Below are positions 1-8,775 of a DNA stretch of 10,309 nucleotides, one piece after another (within the stretch, counting starts at the first letter, position 1; every line of letters begins with the position of its first letter). The stretch is taken from contig JAFSYD010000079.1 of NCBI GenBank assembly GCA_017443685.1, positions 1 through 10,309 of the forward strand, read 5' to 3'. The position numbers were made by a program, and so were the translations under genes. Origin of the DNA: Lachnospiraceae bacterium (lineage in GTDB: Bacteria; Bacillota; Clostridia; Lachnospirales; Lachnospiraceae). A model generated the notes under the pieces. It had not been told where the DNA came from, searched no databases, and saw nothing but the letters and a program-made list of their open reading frames with translations.

Positions 1-2
1 CA

Positions 3-172
3 AGGGTCAAAAGCCTGTTCCCACGACAAGCTTGCTTGGCGGTGGGGACAAGGCTTAGTGACCCGCTCCCACATGAGCAAGAAGTGGGGCGAAAGCCGCA
101 CGGGATTGCGAATGTGGGTAGGATTGTGGGAGTGCGAAGCACGGAACAATCCGTGAATCACCTTTTGACCCT
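3..172. other. Structured non-coding element with 11-bp terminal inverted repeats
   Basis: A perfect 11-bp inverted repeat, AGGGTCAAAAG at 3-13 and CTTTTGACCCT at 162-172, encloses about 150 bp rich in further complementarity. A 12-bp stem with one G.T pair and one bulged A pairs 13-24 with 42-54. Positions 67-72 pair with 84-89. CACGGGATTG at 99-108 pairs with CAATCCGTG at 147-155 apart from one bulged G. Inside that loop, GTGC-GAA-GCAC (132-142) forms a small hairpin. These helices are mutually compatible and give a multi-branched fold closed by the terminal repeat. The motif GTGGG recurs four times. No convincing open frame or ribosome binding site is present. The architecture fits a miniature inverted-repeat (MITE-like) element or a structured RNA. 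Which of these it is, and its strand, cannot be decided from a single copy. Confidence 0.5.
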
Positions 173-183
173 CAAATCATAAT

Positions 184-212
184 TTGCAATAATTCCCAAA
201 AAGAATTATACT
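184..212 (+). promoter_or_regulatory. Probable sigma-A promoter of greA
   Basis: TTGCAA (184-189) matches 4 of 6 bases of the -35 consensus, and TATACT (207-212) matches 5 of 6 of the -10. They are separated by an ideal 17-bp spacer in an AT-rich stretch. Transcription would start near 219, leaving an untranslated leader of roughly 65 nt before the ATG at 284. A second -10-like hexamer, CATAAT at 221-226, has no matching -35. Confidence 0.55.
189..209. repeat. 7-bp inverted repeat overlapping the greA -10 box
   Basis: ATAATTC (189-195) and GAATTAT (203-209) are perfect inverted repeats separated by 7 nt. They span the promoter spacer and the first bases of the -10 hexamer, which is a typical position for a repressor operator. 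The repeat is short and AT-rich, so chance is a serious alternative. Confidence 0.25.
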
Positions 213-283
213 AAAGTCTGCATAATACACAAAGGAACTTCTAATCGCGTATCCCAATCGGGTGCACGGTCCGGGAAAGAATA

Positions 284-787
284 ATGGCTGAAAAATTAAC
301 AAAATCCGATATCGAAAAAATCCAAAAGGAGATCGAGCACCGCAAGCTGGAAGTGCGCCCGAAGCTCATTGCAGCTGTAAAAGAAGCCCGCGCACACGGC
401 GACCTCTCCGAGAATTTTGAATACAAAGCCGCCAAACGGGAAAAGAACCAGAACGAAAGCCGCATCTCGTATCTCGAACGGATGATCAAAACGGCGATCA
501 TCGTATCCGAGGCATCCGCTGACGGGAAAGTTTCGATGAACAACCGGGTGACGCTGTATTATCCCGACGACGATTTTACCGAGGAGATCAAGATCGTTAC
601 CTCCATCCGCGGCAATTCCCGTGAAGGGAAGATCTCTCCCGAATCCCCGCTGGGTGCAGCGATCTTCGGACACGCGGCCGGTGAAACGGTAAAAGTACCT
701 ACCCCCGACAGCGGATCCTATGATGTCACGATCCAATCCATCGATCAGTCTGCCAATGACGACGATGACAGCATCCGCGGATTTTAA
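284..787 (+). CDS. greA: Transcription elongation (transcript cleavage) factor GreA
   Basis: This 167-residue protein is a GreA/GreB-family factor. It inserts a coiled coil into the RNA polymerase secondary channel and stimulates cleavage of backtracked RNA, rescuing stalled complexes. Residues 1-75 form the N-terminal coiled coil, with the family's tip motif EARAHGDLSENFEY. D40 and E43 occupy the positions of the Mg2+-coordinating acidic pair (D41/E44 in E. coli GreA). The C-terminal FKBP-like domain carries the usual segment ISPESPLGAAIFGHAAGE, followed by a short acidic tail (NDDDDS). Length is close to the usual ~158 residues. The ATG at 284 is preceded only by a weak ribosome binding site, GGGAAAG. 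The gene stands alone on the plus strand behind its own promoter and converges on the membrane-protein gene. Paralogues are common in Clostridia, so this may not be the only Gre factor in the genome. Confidence 0.93.
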   Translation: MAEKLTKSDIEKIQKEIEHRKLEVRPKLIAAVKEARAHGDLSENFEYKAAKREKNQNESRISYLERMIKTAIIVSEASADGKVSMNNRVTLYYPDDDFTEEIKIVTSIRGNSREGKISPESPLGAAIFGHAAGETVKVPTPDSGSYDVTIQSIDQSANDDDDSIRGF

Positions 788-799
788 TTCTGATCCGCG
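776..799. terminator. Weak hairpin between convergent genes
   Basis: CGCGGAT (776-782) pairs perfectly with ATCCGCG (793-799) around a 10-nt loop that holds the greA stop codon. A partly competing stem, CCGCG..AAC with GTT..CGCGG, lies just downstream (795-820). Neither is followed by a T-run on either strand, so neither is a standard intrinsic terminator. They may still slow polymerase or protect 3' ends of the converging transcripts. Confidence 0.25.
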
Positions 800-837
800 A
801 ACACATTAAGGTTCATCGCGGTCTGCTCAGCCGCCCC

Positions 838-2043
838 TTACTGCTTCATCGACATAAAGTTAAACGGATTGTCATCCTCTTCATCGTCCTTTAAGAATTC
901 CAGAGCTTCATCCCCTTCCCCGACGGGGAACAGGCACGGGATTTCATAGTCAAGATAATGGACGGTCCGGAAATAATCCTCGTCCATCTCGATCAGACCG
1001 GATTCCTTTGACAGCCACATGATCCCGCTTTCCGTGTTAAAATACACGCCGTGTATCGTCAGGTATCCATAGCGCTCACTGTAGAGCTCCGCCTCTACCG
1101 GGAACTGGTTCTGCCGCACCTCGAACTTTAGCTTCTTCGTCAGAAGCGTTTTCATTTCATCGAACTCATCCACGTCGTAGGCAATCTCATATCGTCCCGT
1201 CTGCGCGGTAAAAAGATTGGCCGACAGATTCAGTGCCCATTTTCCGTAGATAAAGTATCTCAGCTTTGACTTTTTGAACCGGTGGTTCAATATGAAAACG
1301 TCACGGAATGTCACAACCTCTTTTTCCGTACAATTATATGTACTGATCGCGTAGAACATAATGGCGACAAAATACAAAAGCACCACCGTATATTTCTGCC
1401 CGCGCAGGATCTTCAAGATCGACAGACCGCCTATGATATCGGAAGTGGTAAAAAAGATCGCGGACATCCAATAGAATCGGTTGCCGAGCGAATATACCAG
1501 CTTCATCCAGAGGATCATCGTATAAATGCCGAGAAGGATCAAAACGGCGTATTTTGTGCGCCCGGATATTTCAAACGGGATCAGATTCTTCTTCCTTTGC
1601 AGCACCATATTGATCGTATCCATCATGGAAAACAGCAGCACGGCCGTAGCCGTCGTCAGAGCGATCACCATAAAATGCTGGATCTTACGGATACGTCCCG
1701 TCTGTGACAGATTGTAGATCAAAAGGATATGCCCGGCGATGTAAAACGGCCCGGAAAGAGCGATAAAATAAGAGGATATTTCATTCGCACAAGCATAGAT
1801 GAACATCGTCTCCAAAAGGATCATATTCCGCATACGGGGATTTAAGTACGTTCCATAGGCAGCAAAAATAAAAATGACCACATCCATAAAGGTCTTGCTC
1901 ATCATCTCGACCATCTTGTAATACTTCCATTCCGTGGCCATCACAATATAGATACTGTAGAACACAAGATACACGAGCGTGATCAATACCAGTATCGATA
2001 TCAAAGAATCTCTTTGTTTGTCAAGAATTTCCCTTCTTGTCAT
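838..2043 (-). CDS. Polytopic membrane protein with soluble C-terminal domain, weakly YhhN-like
   Basis: I do not recognise this 401-residue protein with certainty. About eight hydrophobic helices are visible (roughly 13-35, 52-68, 74-92, 95-112, 121-141, 164-184, 190-212, 218-237). An approximately 160-residue soluble tail follows, with a strongly acidic end (KDDEEDD near 385-391). The membrane half recalls the YhhN/TMEM86 (lysoplasmalogenase) family: eight helices, a GPFYIAGHILLIY stretch at 98-110 like the family's F..G...F..H..Y pattern, and a TTSD at 199-202 like its conserved SD. The family's first acidic motif (GD) would be replaced by NE at 87-88. The tail (about 260-401) matches nothing I know. 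I chose the ATG at 2043 because AAGGG lies about 7 nt upstream; a GTG at 2058 is in frame but poorly supported. The gene lies behind the atp terminator, so it probably has its own promoter, though none is obvious. Confidence 0.8.
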   Translation of the reverse strand: MTRREILDKQRDSLISILVLITLVYLVFYSIYIVMATEWKYYKMVEMMSKTFMDVVIFIFAAYGTYLNPRMRNMILLETMFIYACANEISSYFIALSGPFYIAGHILLIYNLSQTGRIRKIQHFMVIALTTATAVLLFSMMDTINMVLQRKKNLIPFEISGRTKYAVLILLGIYTMILWMKLVYSLGNRFYWMSAIFFTTSDIIGGLSILKILRGQKYTVVLLYFVAIMFYAISTYNCTEKEVVTFRDVFILNHRFKKSKLRYFIYGKWALNLSANLFTAQTGRYEIAYDVDEFDEMKTLLTKKLKFEVRQNQFPVEAELYSERYGYLTIHGVYFNTESGIMWLSKESGLIEMDEDYFRTVHYLDYEIPCLFPVGEGDEALEFLKDDEEDDNPFNFMSMKQ

Positions 2044-2112
2044 CCTGCCGCCCTTCACCCGGATGCGATAACGTGCGTTCCCCCGCCGGCCGGATCATTT
2101 CCGGTGCGGTGT

Positions 2113-2140
2113 AAAAAGCGGCTCCGTTTGAGCCGCTTTT
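2113..2140 (-). terminator. Intrinsic terminator of the atp operon
   Basis: On the minus strand AAAAGCGGCTC (2140-2130) pairs perfectly with GAGCCGCTTTT (2124-2114) around the 5-nt loop AAACG, and a T-run ends the stem. It begins 3 nt after the stop codon of the small coiled-coil gene. It is therefore the natural end of the ATP synthase transcript and separates it from the membrane-protein gene. The A/T-flanked symmetric stem could also act weakly on the other strand. Confidence 0.92.
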
Positions 2141-2143
2141 AAA

Positions 2144-2371
2144 TTACTTTTTCTTTCGTTCCTTCTGTCGCTGCTGATAGACCAACGCCAGCATGTCTGC
2201 TTCGTATTTCTCGTCTGTGTATTTTTTGAGCTCGTCAATGATCTGGACCTTCCTGTCTTTGACCTGCTGAAGCTCTTTCGTAAGACGCTCCTCGTTGTAT
2301 TCCACTTCACGCAGCTCTTTTTGCAGACGTTCTACCGCCGCGTTCGGACGGCTGATCTGAATCCCTTCCAT
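2144..2371 (-). CDS. Small coiled-coil protein at the end of the atp operon
   Basis: This 75-residue, highly charged protein has no family that I recognise. Residues about 10-55 look like an uninterrupted amphipathic helix (for example RLQKELREVEYNEERL), predicted to form a coiled coil. The protein ends in a basic QKERKKK tail. There is no signal peptide, membrane segment or cysteine. The ATG at 2371 sits 1 nt after the epsilon-subunit stop codon (2373-2375). Its AAGGAG ribosome binding site (2380-2385, 8-nt spacing) is encoded by the last codons of atpC. An upstream in-frame start at 2395 would overlap atpC and lacks such a site. Translation coupled to atpC and placement before the terminator make it the last gene of the ATP synthase operon. 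A role in ATP synthase regulation or assembly is possible but purely inferred; a passenger gene is equally possible. Confidence 0.82.
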   Translation of the reverse strand: MEGIQISRPNAAVERLQKELREVEYNEERLTKELQQVKDRKVQIIDELKKYTDEKYEADMLALVYQQRQKERKKK

Positions 2372-2372
2372 C

Positions 2373-2789
2373 TTATTTACTCCTTGCGACAACATCCTGG
2401 CGTACCAGCGATTTCTTTAAAGCAATCTCAGCCCGCAGCATATCGAGGCTGTCATCCTTCCCGTCGATGCGCCCCCTTGCCCGGTCTTCCGCGCGCTTCG
2501 CCCGATCTACATCGATCTCTGGCGGCCACTCGGCAATCTCCGCCAAAATCGTAACCGCATCCCCAAGGATCTCGGCAAATCCGGCATGAACCGCGGCACA
2601 CTTCACATCATCTGCTTCCGTGAGCGTAACAATCCCCGGCGCGATAACGGTCGTAAGCGGAATGTGGTTCTTATATATACCGATCTCACCCTCCGTCGTG
2701 TTAAATTCAAGCATTTTCACCTTGCCCGAATAGAACTCCCGCTCCGGCGTAATGATGGTTACATCGAATAAGTTATCTGTATCTGCCAT
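2373..2789 (-). CDS. atpC: ATP synthase F1 subunit epsilon
   Basis: The epsilon subunit of F1 is part of the central stalk; it couples gamma rotation to the c ring and in many bacteria inhibits ATP hydrolysis. At 138 residues it has the full two-domain form. The N-terminal beta-sandwich (about 1-88) carries the family pattern EGEIGIYKNHIPL at 33-45. The C-terminal helical hairpin (about 91-135) is present and charged, so the inhibitory helices are not truncated. The start at 2789 follows GAGGTG at suitable spacing. It lies 21 nt downstream of atpD, in the usual beta-epsilon order. The last codons supply the ribosome binding site for the following small gene. Confidence 0.96.
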   Translation of the reverse strand: MADTDNLFDVTIITPEREFYSGKVKMLEFNTTEGEIGIYKNHIPLTTVIAPGIVTLTEADDVKCAAVHAGFAEILGDAVTILAEIAEWPPEIDVDRAKRAEDRARGRIDGKDDSLDMLRAEIALKKSLVRQDVVARSK

Positions 2790-2810
2790 AGATTCACCTC
2801 TTCATTCGGG

Positions 2811-4217
<1,407 letters not shown>

Positions 4218-4225
4218 TTACTGTC

Positions 4226-5086
4226 TTAAGCCAATGCTTCCGCGCCTGCTATGATCTCCGTCAGCTCCTGTGTGATCGAGCCCTGTCTTGCGCGATTGTA
4301 CTTTAACGTCAGATCCGAAATCATATCCTCCGCATTGCTCGTCGCGGAATCCATCGCCTGCATCCGGGCTCCGTTCTCACTTGCTACCGCTTCGATCAGC
4401 GCTCCGTAGATCATGCTGGAAATGTATTTCGGAATGATGAGGGAAAGTGCTTCCTCTTCATTCGGCTCGAAATTCATCATCAGGTTGGAAGATTTCTGCT
4501 CCTCAATATCCGCTTCGTCCACCTCAACCGGCAGAAGCTTTAATAATGTCGGTACGTGAACGACCGTATTTTTAAAGTGCGTATACGCCAGGTATATCTC
4601 CCCGATCTCTCCTGCGGAATACATCTTAAGAAGCTCGGTGCAGATCGCCTGCGCATCCATATAGGCAGGAGCCTCCATTACGTCGTTATACTCCGCGGCG
4701 ATCTCATAATCGCGATGAGCCAAAGCTTCTTCGCCCTTCTTGCCGATGGCATATATGAGAACGTCTTCTTTGGCAAAATCGCTCCCCGTAATGAGCTTTA
4801 CCACATTTGAGTTATACCCGCCGGCTAAGCCGCGGTTCGAGGTGATCGTAATGACCGCCTTCTTTTGCGACTCGCTCTTTTGCAGATACGGATGGTTGAC
4901 CGTGCCTGCTTTTGCCAGAATACTGCATACTGTCGAATAGGTATGGTTAAAATACGGCGTTGTCTCCTCCGCGTGTGTCTTCGCCTTTTGCAGCTTAACG
5001 GTGGATACGAGCTTCATGGCTTTGGTGATCTGCTGTGTACTTGAAATACTGGTCCTTCTCCGCTTAATGTCGCGCATAGAAGCCAT
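4226..5086 (-). CDS. atpG: ATP synthase F1 subunit gamma
   Basis: Gamma is the rotor shaft of F1, running through the alpha3beta3 ring and contacting epsilon and the c ring. The 286-residue product has the conserved N-terminal helix (RDIKRRRTSISSTQQITKAM at about 5-24) and the conserved C-terminal helix, whose signature SENGARMQAMDSATSNA begins near residue 236. The TSNRGLAGG segment of the central Rossmann-like domain is at about 82-90. The ATG at 5086 is preceded by AGGCGGTGA; a second ATG three codons in is also possible. It begins 17 nt after the atpA stop and precedes atpD, the standard order. Residue content and length are normal for Firmicutes. Confidence 0.97.
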   Translation of the reverse strand: MASMRDIKRRRTSISSTQQITKAMKLVSTVKLQKAKTHAEETTPYFNHTYSTVCSILAKAGTVNHPYLQKSESQKKAVITITSNRGLAGGYNSNVVKLITGSDFAKEDVLIYAIGKKGEEALAHRDYEIAAEYNDVMEAPAYMDAQAICTELLKMYSAGEIGEIYLAYTHFKNTVVHVPTLLKLLPVEVDEADIEEQKSSNLMMNFEPNEEEALSLIIPKYISSMIYGALIEAVASENGARMQAMDSATSNAEDMISDLTLKYNRARQGSITQELTEIIAGAEALA

Positions 5087-5103
5087 ATTAGATCACCGCC
5101 TTT

Positions 5104-6612
5104 CTATTTCCTGTAGGAGTTCTTGCACTCTTCGATCGCCTTGATCAGAGCCTTCGCGTTCTCCTCGGATAAATCCTTCGTGTCGCGGATCGACTGCGGG
5201 ATCTCCGGATACTTGGTGTCCACAAGCTCAAACAGCGCCTTCTCGAAGACAAGCACGTCCTCGGTCGGAATGTCCAAAAGGTACTTCTGCGTTGCCGCAT
5301 AGATGATCATGATCTGGTATTCCACGCCCATCGGTGCGTACTGCGGCTGCTTTAACATCTCCTGGATACGCTCGCCCTGCGCCAGCTTTTCTGCCGTATC
5401 GGCATCAAGCTCGGAACCGAACTGCGCGAAAGCAGCAAGCTCTCTGTACTGTGCCAGCTCGACACGGATCGGAGCGGCAATCTTTTTCATGGCCTTGATC
5501 TGCGCGGAACCGCCGACGCGCGATACGGAAAGTCCCGCATTGATCGCCGGGCGCTGTCCTGCGTTGAACGCATCCGTCTCCAGATAGATCTGTCCATCCG
5601 TGATCGAGATAACGTTCGTCGGGATGTATGCCGACACGTCGCCTGCCTGTGTCTCAATGATCGGCAGCGCGGTGAGCGAACCGCCGCCCAAAGCGTCGGA
5701 CAGCTTCGCTGCACGCTCCAATAATCTCGAATGCAGATAGAATACGTCCCCCGGATACGCCTCACGTCCGGGCGGACGACGAAGCAGTAAGGAAAGGGTA
5801 CGGTAAGCCGTTGCATGCTTCGATAAGTCATCGTAGATGATAAGAACGTCTTCGCCGTTCTCCATCCATTCCTCGCCCATCGCACAGCCCGAATACGGAG
5901 CGATGTACTGTAACGGTGCCAGCTCGCTTGCCGTCGATGCAACGACAGTTGTATAAGACATAGCGCCGAACTCTTCTAAGGTCTTAACCAGTGCCGCTAC
6001 CGTGGACGCCTTCTGTCCGATCGCAACGTAGATACACTTTACGCCCTGTCCCTTCTGGTTAATGATCGTGTCGATCGCGATCGCCGTTTTACCGGTCTGC
6101 TTGTCGCCGATGATAAGCTCGCGCTGTCCACGGCCGATCGGGATCATCGAATCGATAGCCTTGATACCCGTCTGCAGCGGGGTATCAACGGATTTACGGG
6201 AAATAACGCCGCTCGCAACACGCTCGATCTGACGATGCTTGTCCGTAGCGATCGGGCCTTTGCCGTCGATCGGCTGACCCAATGCATTAACGACACGCCC
6301 CAGCAGCGCATTGCCGACCGGCACCTCAACCACGCGGCCGGTCGTTTTGACCGTGTCGCCCTCATTGATATTGCGGTCACTGCCCAAGAGAACGGCACCG
6401 ACATTGTCTTCCTCCAAGTTGAGGACCATGCCGTACACTTCGCCGGGAAACTCTAAAAGCTCGCCCTGCATTGCGTTCTCTAATCCATGTATTCTTGCGA
6501 TACCGTCCGCAACCTGAATGACCGTACCCACGTCCGCCACTTCAAGCTTGGATGCATACCGCTGCATTTGCTCCTTAATGACGGAGCTTATTTCTTCCGG
6601 TTGCAATTTCAT
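5104..6612 (-). CDS. atpA: ATP synthase F1 subunit alpha
   Basis: Alpha alternates with beta in the F1 hexamer, binds non-catalytic nucleotide and supplies the arginine finger to the beta active site. At 502 residues it is full length. The P-loop GDKQTGKT is at 169-176. A Walker B-like strand, [11 protein letters not shown], is at 257-267. The family motif SVSRVGG holds the arginine finger at R365. The C-terminal helical domain (about 380-502) is complete. I chose ATG 6612, giving [10 protein letters not shown], which matches the usual alpha start. AGAAAGGA lies upstream at slightly long spacing. A TTG at 6633 overlaps the atpH stop (TTGA) and would add seven residues, but this looks less likely. 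The gene lies 17 nt after atpH and 17 nt before atpG. Confidence 0.98.
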   Translation of the reverse strand: MKLQPEEISSVIKEQMQRYASKLEVADVGTVIQVADGIARIHGLENAMQGELLEFPGEVYGMVLNLEEDNVGAVLLGSDRNINEGDTVKTTGRVVEVPVGNALLGRVVNALGQPIDGKGPIATDKHRQIERVASGVISRKSVDTPLQTGIKAIDSMIPIGRGQRELIIGDKQTGKTAIAIDTIINQKGQGVKCIYVAIGQKASTVAALVKTLEEFGAMSYTTVVASTASELAPLQYIAPYSGCAMGEEWMENGEDVLIIYDDLSKHATAYRTLSLLLRRPPGREAYPGDVFYLHSRLLERAAKLSDALGGGSLTALPIIETQAGDVSAYIPTNVISITDGQIYLETDAFNAGQRPAINAGLSVSRVGGSAQIKAMKKIAAPIRVELAQYRELAAFAQFGSELDADTAEKLAQGERIQEMLKQPQYAPMGVEYQIMIIYAATQKYLLDIPTEDVLVFEKALFELVDTKYPEIPQSIRDTKDLSEENAKALIKAIEECKNSYRK

Positions 6613-6629
6613 GGAGTGCTTTTCCTTTC

Positions 6630-7181
6630 TCAAACATTTATCCTGGTTTTACTTAACTCGCGCGACAGATGCTCGATCTTCGTCTTCACGCTCGAATCGA
6701 CCACGCGGTCGCCGATGCGGATCACCATGCCGCCGATCAGTTCGGGTTCTATTGCATAATGCATTTCGAAAGAGACATAGTCCGTCGTATCCAAAAGGCG
6801 CGCTTCCACTGCCTTCTTCTGCGCATCGGACAATTCGACGGGGGTACTGACATAGCAAACACCGATGTTCCTGTATGCCTTCACCCTGTCTGCAAAGTAA
6901 TGAAAGATGCCCTCCATGTTTGCAAAATGATCTTTCTCGATCACCATTCGCATCAGCCCTAAGGTCTCATCGGCAATATGCCCTTTAAAAACGGTGTCGA
7001 TCGTCTCTAACTTCTCCTCTTTGACAATCTGCGGATGCGTCATCATTCCGGTGAGCTCGGGGTTCGCCTCAAGCACCGCAAGAATCCCGTCCGCTTCCTC
7101 GTAAAAAGCGTCGATCCGGTTCTGCTCGACCGCAAGTTCAAAGAGCGCATTGCCATATACGTCTTCCACTAACTTCGCCAT
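6630..7181 (-). CDS. atpH: ATP synthase F1 subunit delta
   Basis: Delta sits on top of F1 and anchors the peripheral stalk made by subunit b. The 183-residue protein has the expected N-terminal six-helix domain (about 1-108, beginning [14 protein letters not shown]). The well-conserved C-terminal signature [18 protein letters not shown] falls at about 147-164. The ATG at 7181 lies inside the end of atpF (13-nt overlap), with only a weak GGTGG upstream, so translation is probably coupled to atpF. This is a normal arrangement for b and delta, which bind each other in the complex. Confidence 0.96.
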   Translation of the reverse strand: MAKLVEDVYGNALFELAVEQNRIDAFYEEADGILAVLEANPELTGMMTHPQIVKEEKLETIDTVFKGHIADETLGLMRMVIEKDHFANMEGIFHYFADRVKAYRNIGVCYVSTPVELSDAQKKAVEARLLDTTDYVSFEMHYAIEPELIGGMVIRIGDRVVDSSVKTKIEHLSRELSKTRINV

Positions 7182-7684
7182 GTAGAACCACCCATTTCTT
7201 TTAACGTTTCTTCCACTAAGGTATCCTGAATCTGCGTATTCATATTCGCCGTAACGACCTTCTGCGCCATCAGCGCCGCAACCGCGATCATCTGCTGCTT
7301 CACTTCGTCAGCAACGCGCTTCTGCTCTAACGCCGCTTCCTCGTTCGCCCGTTCTATGATCCGTGCCGCCTCTTCCTTCGCCTCGGAGATGATCTTGTTT
7401 TCATTGCCAAGCGCCTTCTTTCTCGCCTCGCTTAAGATACTCTCCGCTTCCTTGTCGATCTCGGCCAGCTTCTTCTCATATTCTTCGACAAGCGCCCTGG
7501 CTTTTTCCTTGTCATCAGCCGCTGTCGCGATATCGATCCGGATCCTCTCCTGCCGGTCCGCCAAAAGCTTTCTTGCAGGATCGAAAAGCAGATATGATAA
7601 GATCAGAAACAGGAAGAATACGGATATTCCAAGCAGCACACTGTCGTGGATCAGCTGGAAATCCAGATTAAATAATCTTGTCAT
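7169..7684 (-). CDS. atpF: ATP synthase Fo subunit b
   Basis: Subunit b forms the peripheral stalk that holds the stator together. The 171-residue product has one membrane helix (about 14-34, rich in F, L and I), then a long charged right-handed coiled-coil region (about 38-155) rich in Ala, Glu and Lys, as expected. It binds delta at its C-terminal end. ATG 7684 is preceded by AAGGAGG about 10 nt upstream, a strong site. It begins 27 nt after atpE and overlaps atpH by 13 nt. Only one b gene is present, so the stalk is presumably a b homodimer. Confidence 0.96.
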   Translation of the reverse strand: MTRLFNLDFQLIHDSVLLGISVFFLFLILSYLLFDPARKLLADRQERIRIDIATAADDKEKARALVEEYEKKLAEIDKEAESILSEARKKALGNENKIISEAKEEAARIIERANEEAALEQKRVADEVKQQMIAVAALMAQKVVTANMNTQIQDTLVEETLKEMGGSTWRS

Positions 7685-7711
7685 GCTTCCTCTTCCTCCT
7701 TCGTTCGTTCA

Positions 7712-8008
<297 letters not shown>

Positions 8009-8761
8009 TCATTTCGCCTCCGCCGGCACCTCATCCCTGTCGCCGATCACATTCTTGATATATGTCATCGTCAGCATCGTAAAGACGTAGGTCTGTATTC
8101 CGCCGGAAAACAGATCAAAGTAAATGTGTAAAACGGAAGGCCATACATAAGCGATCGCCGAAAGCAATCCATACACCAGCGCCATCATGACCGTGCCCGA
8201 TAATACGTTCGCAAAGAGACGTAAGGACAACGAGATCGGCACCGCGATCTCACTGATCAGGTTGATCGGGAACCAGATCGGCAGCCATGGCGGCAGCGGC
8301 GAGCACATATCCACCCAGATCTCTTTTAACGACTGGTATTTGAACTGGTTAAAGTGGATCAGGCAAAACGTGATCACACCCAGCGCAAAGGTCGTGCCGT
8401 AATCCGCCGTCGGCGGGCGTAAGCCGAACAATCCCGAAATATTCGAGAAGAAGATGAACAGGAAGATCGTACTGATGTAATTGGAAAACCGCTTTGCACT
8501 GCCTCCCATCGCACCTTTTACGATACTGTCCAAAAACTCCACCATAAGCTCGATCACATTCTGGAAATTGTCGGGTACGTCGGTGGCATGTGCCAATTTC
8601 CGGTTCGCAGCGATCGCAAACAGAATCAGCGACAGCATAACGATCAGTATACAGACGTGTGACGTCGTGATCCAGACGGTCTGACCGAACAGCTCGTAAG
8701 AAAACAAGCCGTGGATCATAAAATCAATATTGTCCGCACTGACCAATAACCCGTGACTCAA
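8009..8761 (-). CDS. atpB: ATP synthase Fo subunit a (TTG start)
   Basis: Subunit a provides the two half-channels through which ions reach the c ring. The 250-residue protein has five to six hydrophobic helices (about 31-52, 97-113, 121-136, 163-183, 187-207, 219-237). The essential arginine lies in the signature SLSLRLFANVLSG as R181, equivalent to R210 of E. coli. The C-terminal helix motif GGIQTYVFTMLTMTYI (220-235) is conserved. The start codon is TTG: a full AAGGAGGTGA ribosome binding site (8766-8775) ends 7 nt upstream of it after the GGAGG core, and no ATG is better placed. The next methionine, at codon 15, would lose residues. The gene follows atpI, whose stop codon overlaps the ribosome binding site, and precedes atpE. 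Confidence 0.96.
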   Translation of the reverse strand: MSHGLLVSADNIDFMIHGLFSYELFGQTVWITTSHVCILIVMLSLILFAIAANRKLAHATDVPDNFQNVIELMVEFLDSIVKGAMGGSAKRFSNYISTIFLFIFFSNISGLFGLRPPTADYGTTFALGVITFCLIHFNQFKYQSLKEIWVDMCSPLPPWLPIWFPINLISEIAVPISLSLRLFANVLSGTVMMALVYGLLSAIAYVWPSVLHIYFDLFSGGIQTYVFTMLTMTYIKNVIGDRDEVPAEAK

Positions 8762-8765
8762 ATTC

Positions 8766-8775
8766 TCACCTCCTT
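8766..8775 (-). promoter_or_regulatory. Strong ribosome binding site that sets the atpB TTG start
   Basis: AAGGAGGTGA is fully complementary to the 16S rRNA 3' end and lies 7 nt (from the GGAGG core) before TTG at 8761-8759. Its first bases overlap the TAA stop of atpI (8776-8774), which suggests termination-reinitiation coupling. Confidence 0.8.

Noticed and set aside
1..180. Bacterial riboswitch or T-box leader of greA
   Set aside because: The structured element lies upstream of the best promoter (184-212), so it would not be in the greA mRNA, and no known riboswitch core is recognisable.
296..736. 146-codon frame antisense to greA
   Set aside because: greA is unmistakable in the opposite direction, and this frame shows no start signal or family resemblance.
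1282..1707. 141-codon open frame on the plus strand inside the membrane-protein gene
   Set aside because: It is antisense to a longer frame with a clear hydrophobic pattern, has no ribosome binding site and no recognisable domain.
2044..2058. GTG start for the membrane protein adding five residues
   Set aside because: The GTG lacks a ribosome binding site, whereas the ATG at 2043 has AAGGG at suitable spacing.
2044..2112. Possible promoter for the membrane-protein gene
   Set aside because: A TTTACA hexamer is present on the minus strand, but no -10-like hexamer follows at 16-18 bp; the short CCGGA/TCCGG repeat is too small to interpret.
5487..5942. 151-codon minus-strand frame inside atpA in another frame
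   Set aside because: The product is Arg/Ser-rich low-complexity sequence typical of an out-of-frame reading of atpA.
6613..6633. TTG start for atpA adding seven residues and overlapping the atpH stop
   Set aside because: The internal ATG at 6612 gives the N-terminus usual for alpha subunits and has an AGAAAGGA site upstream.
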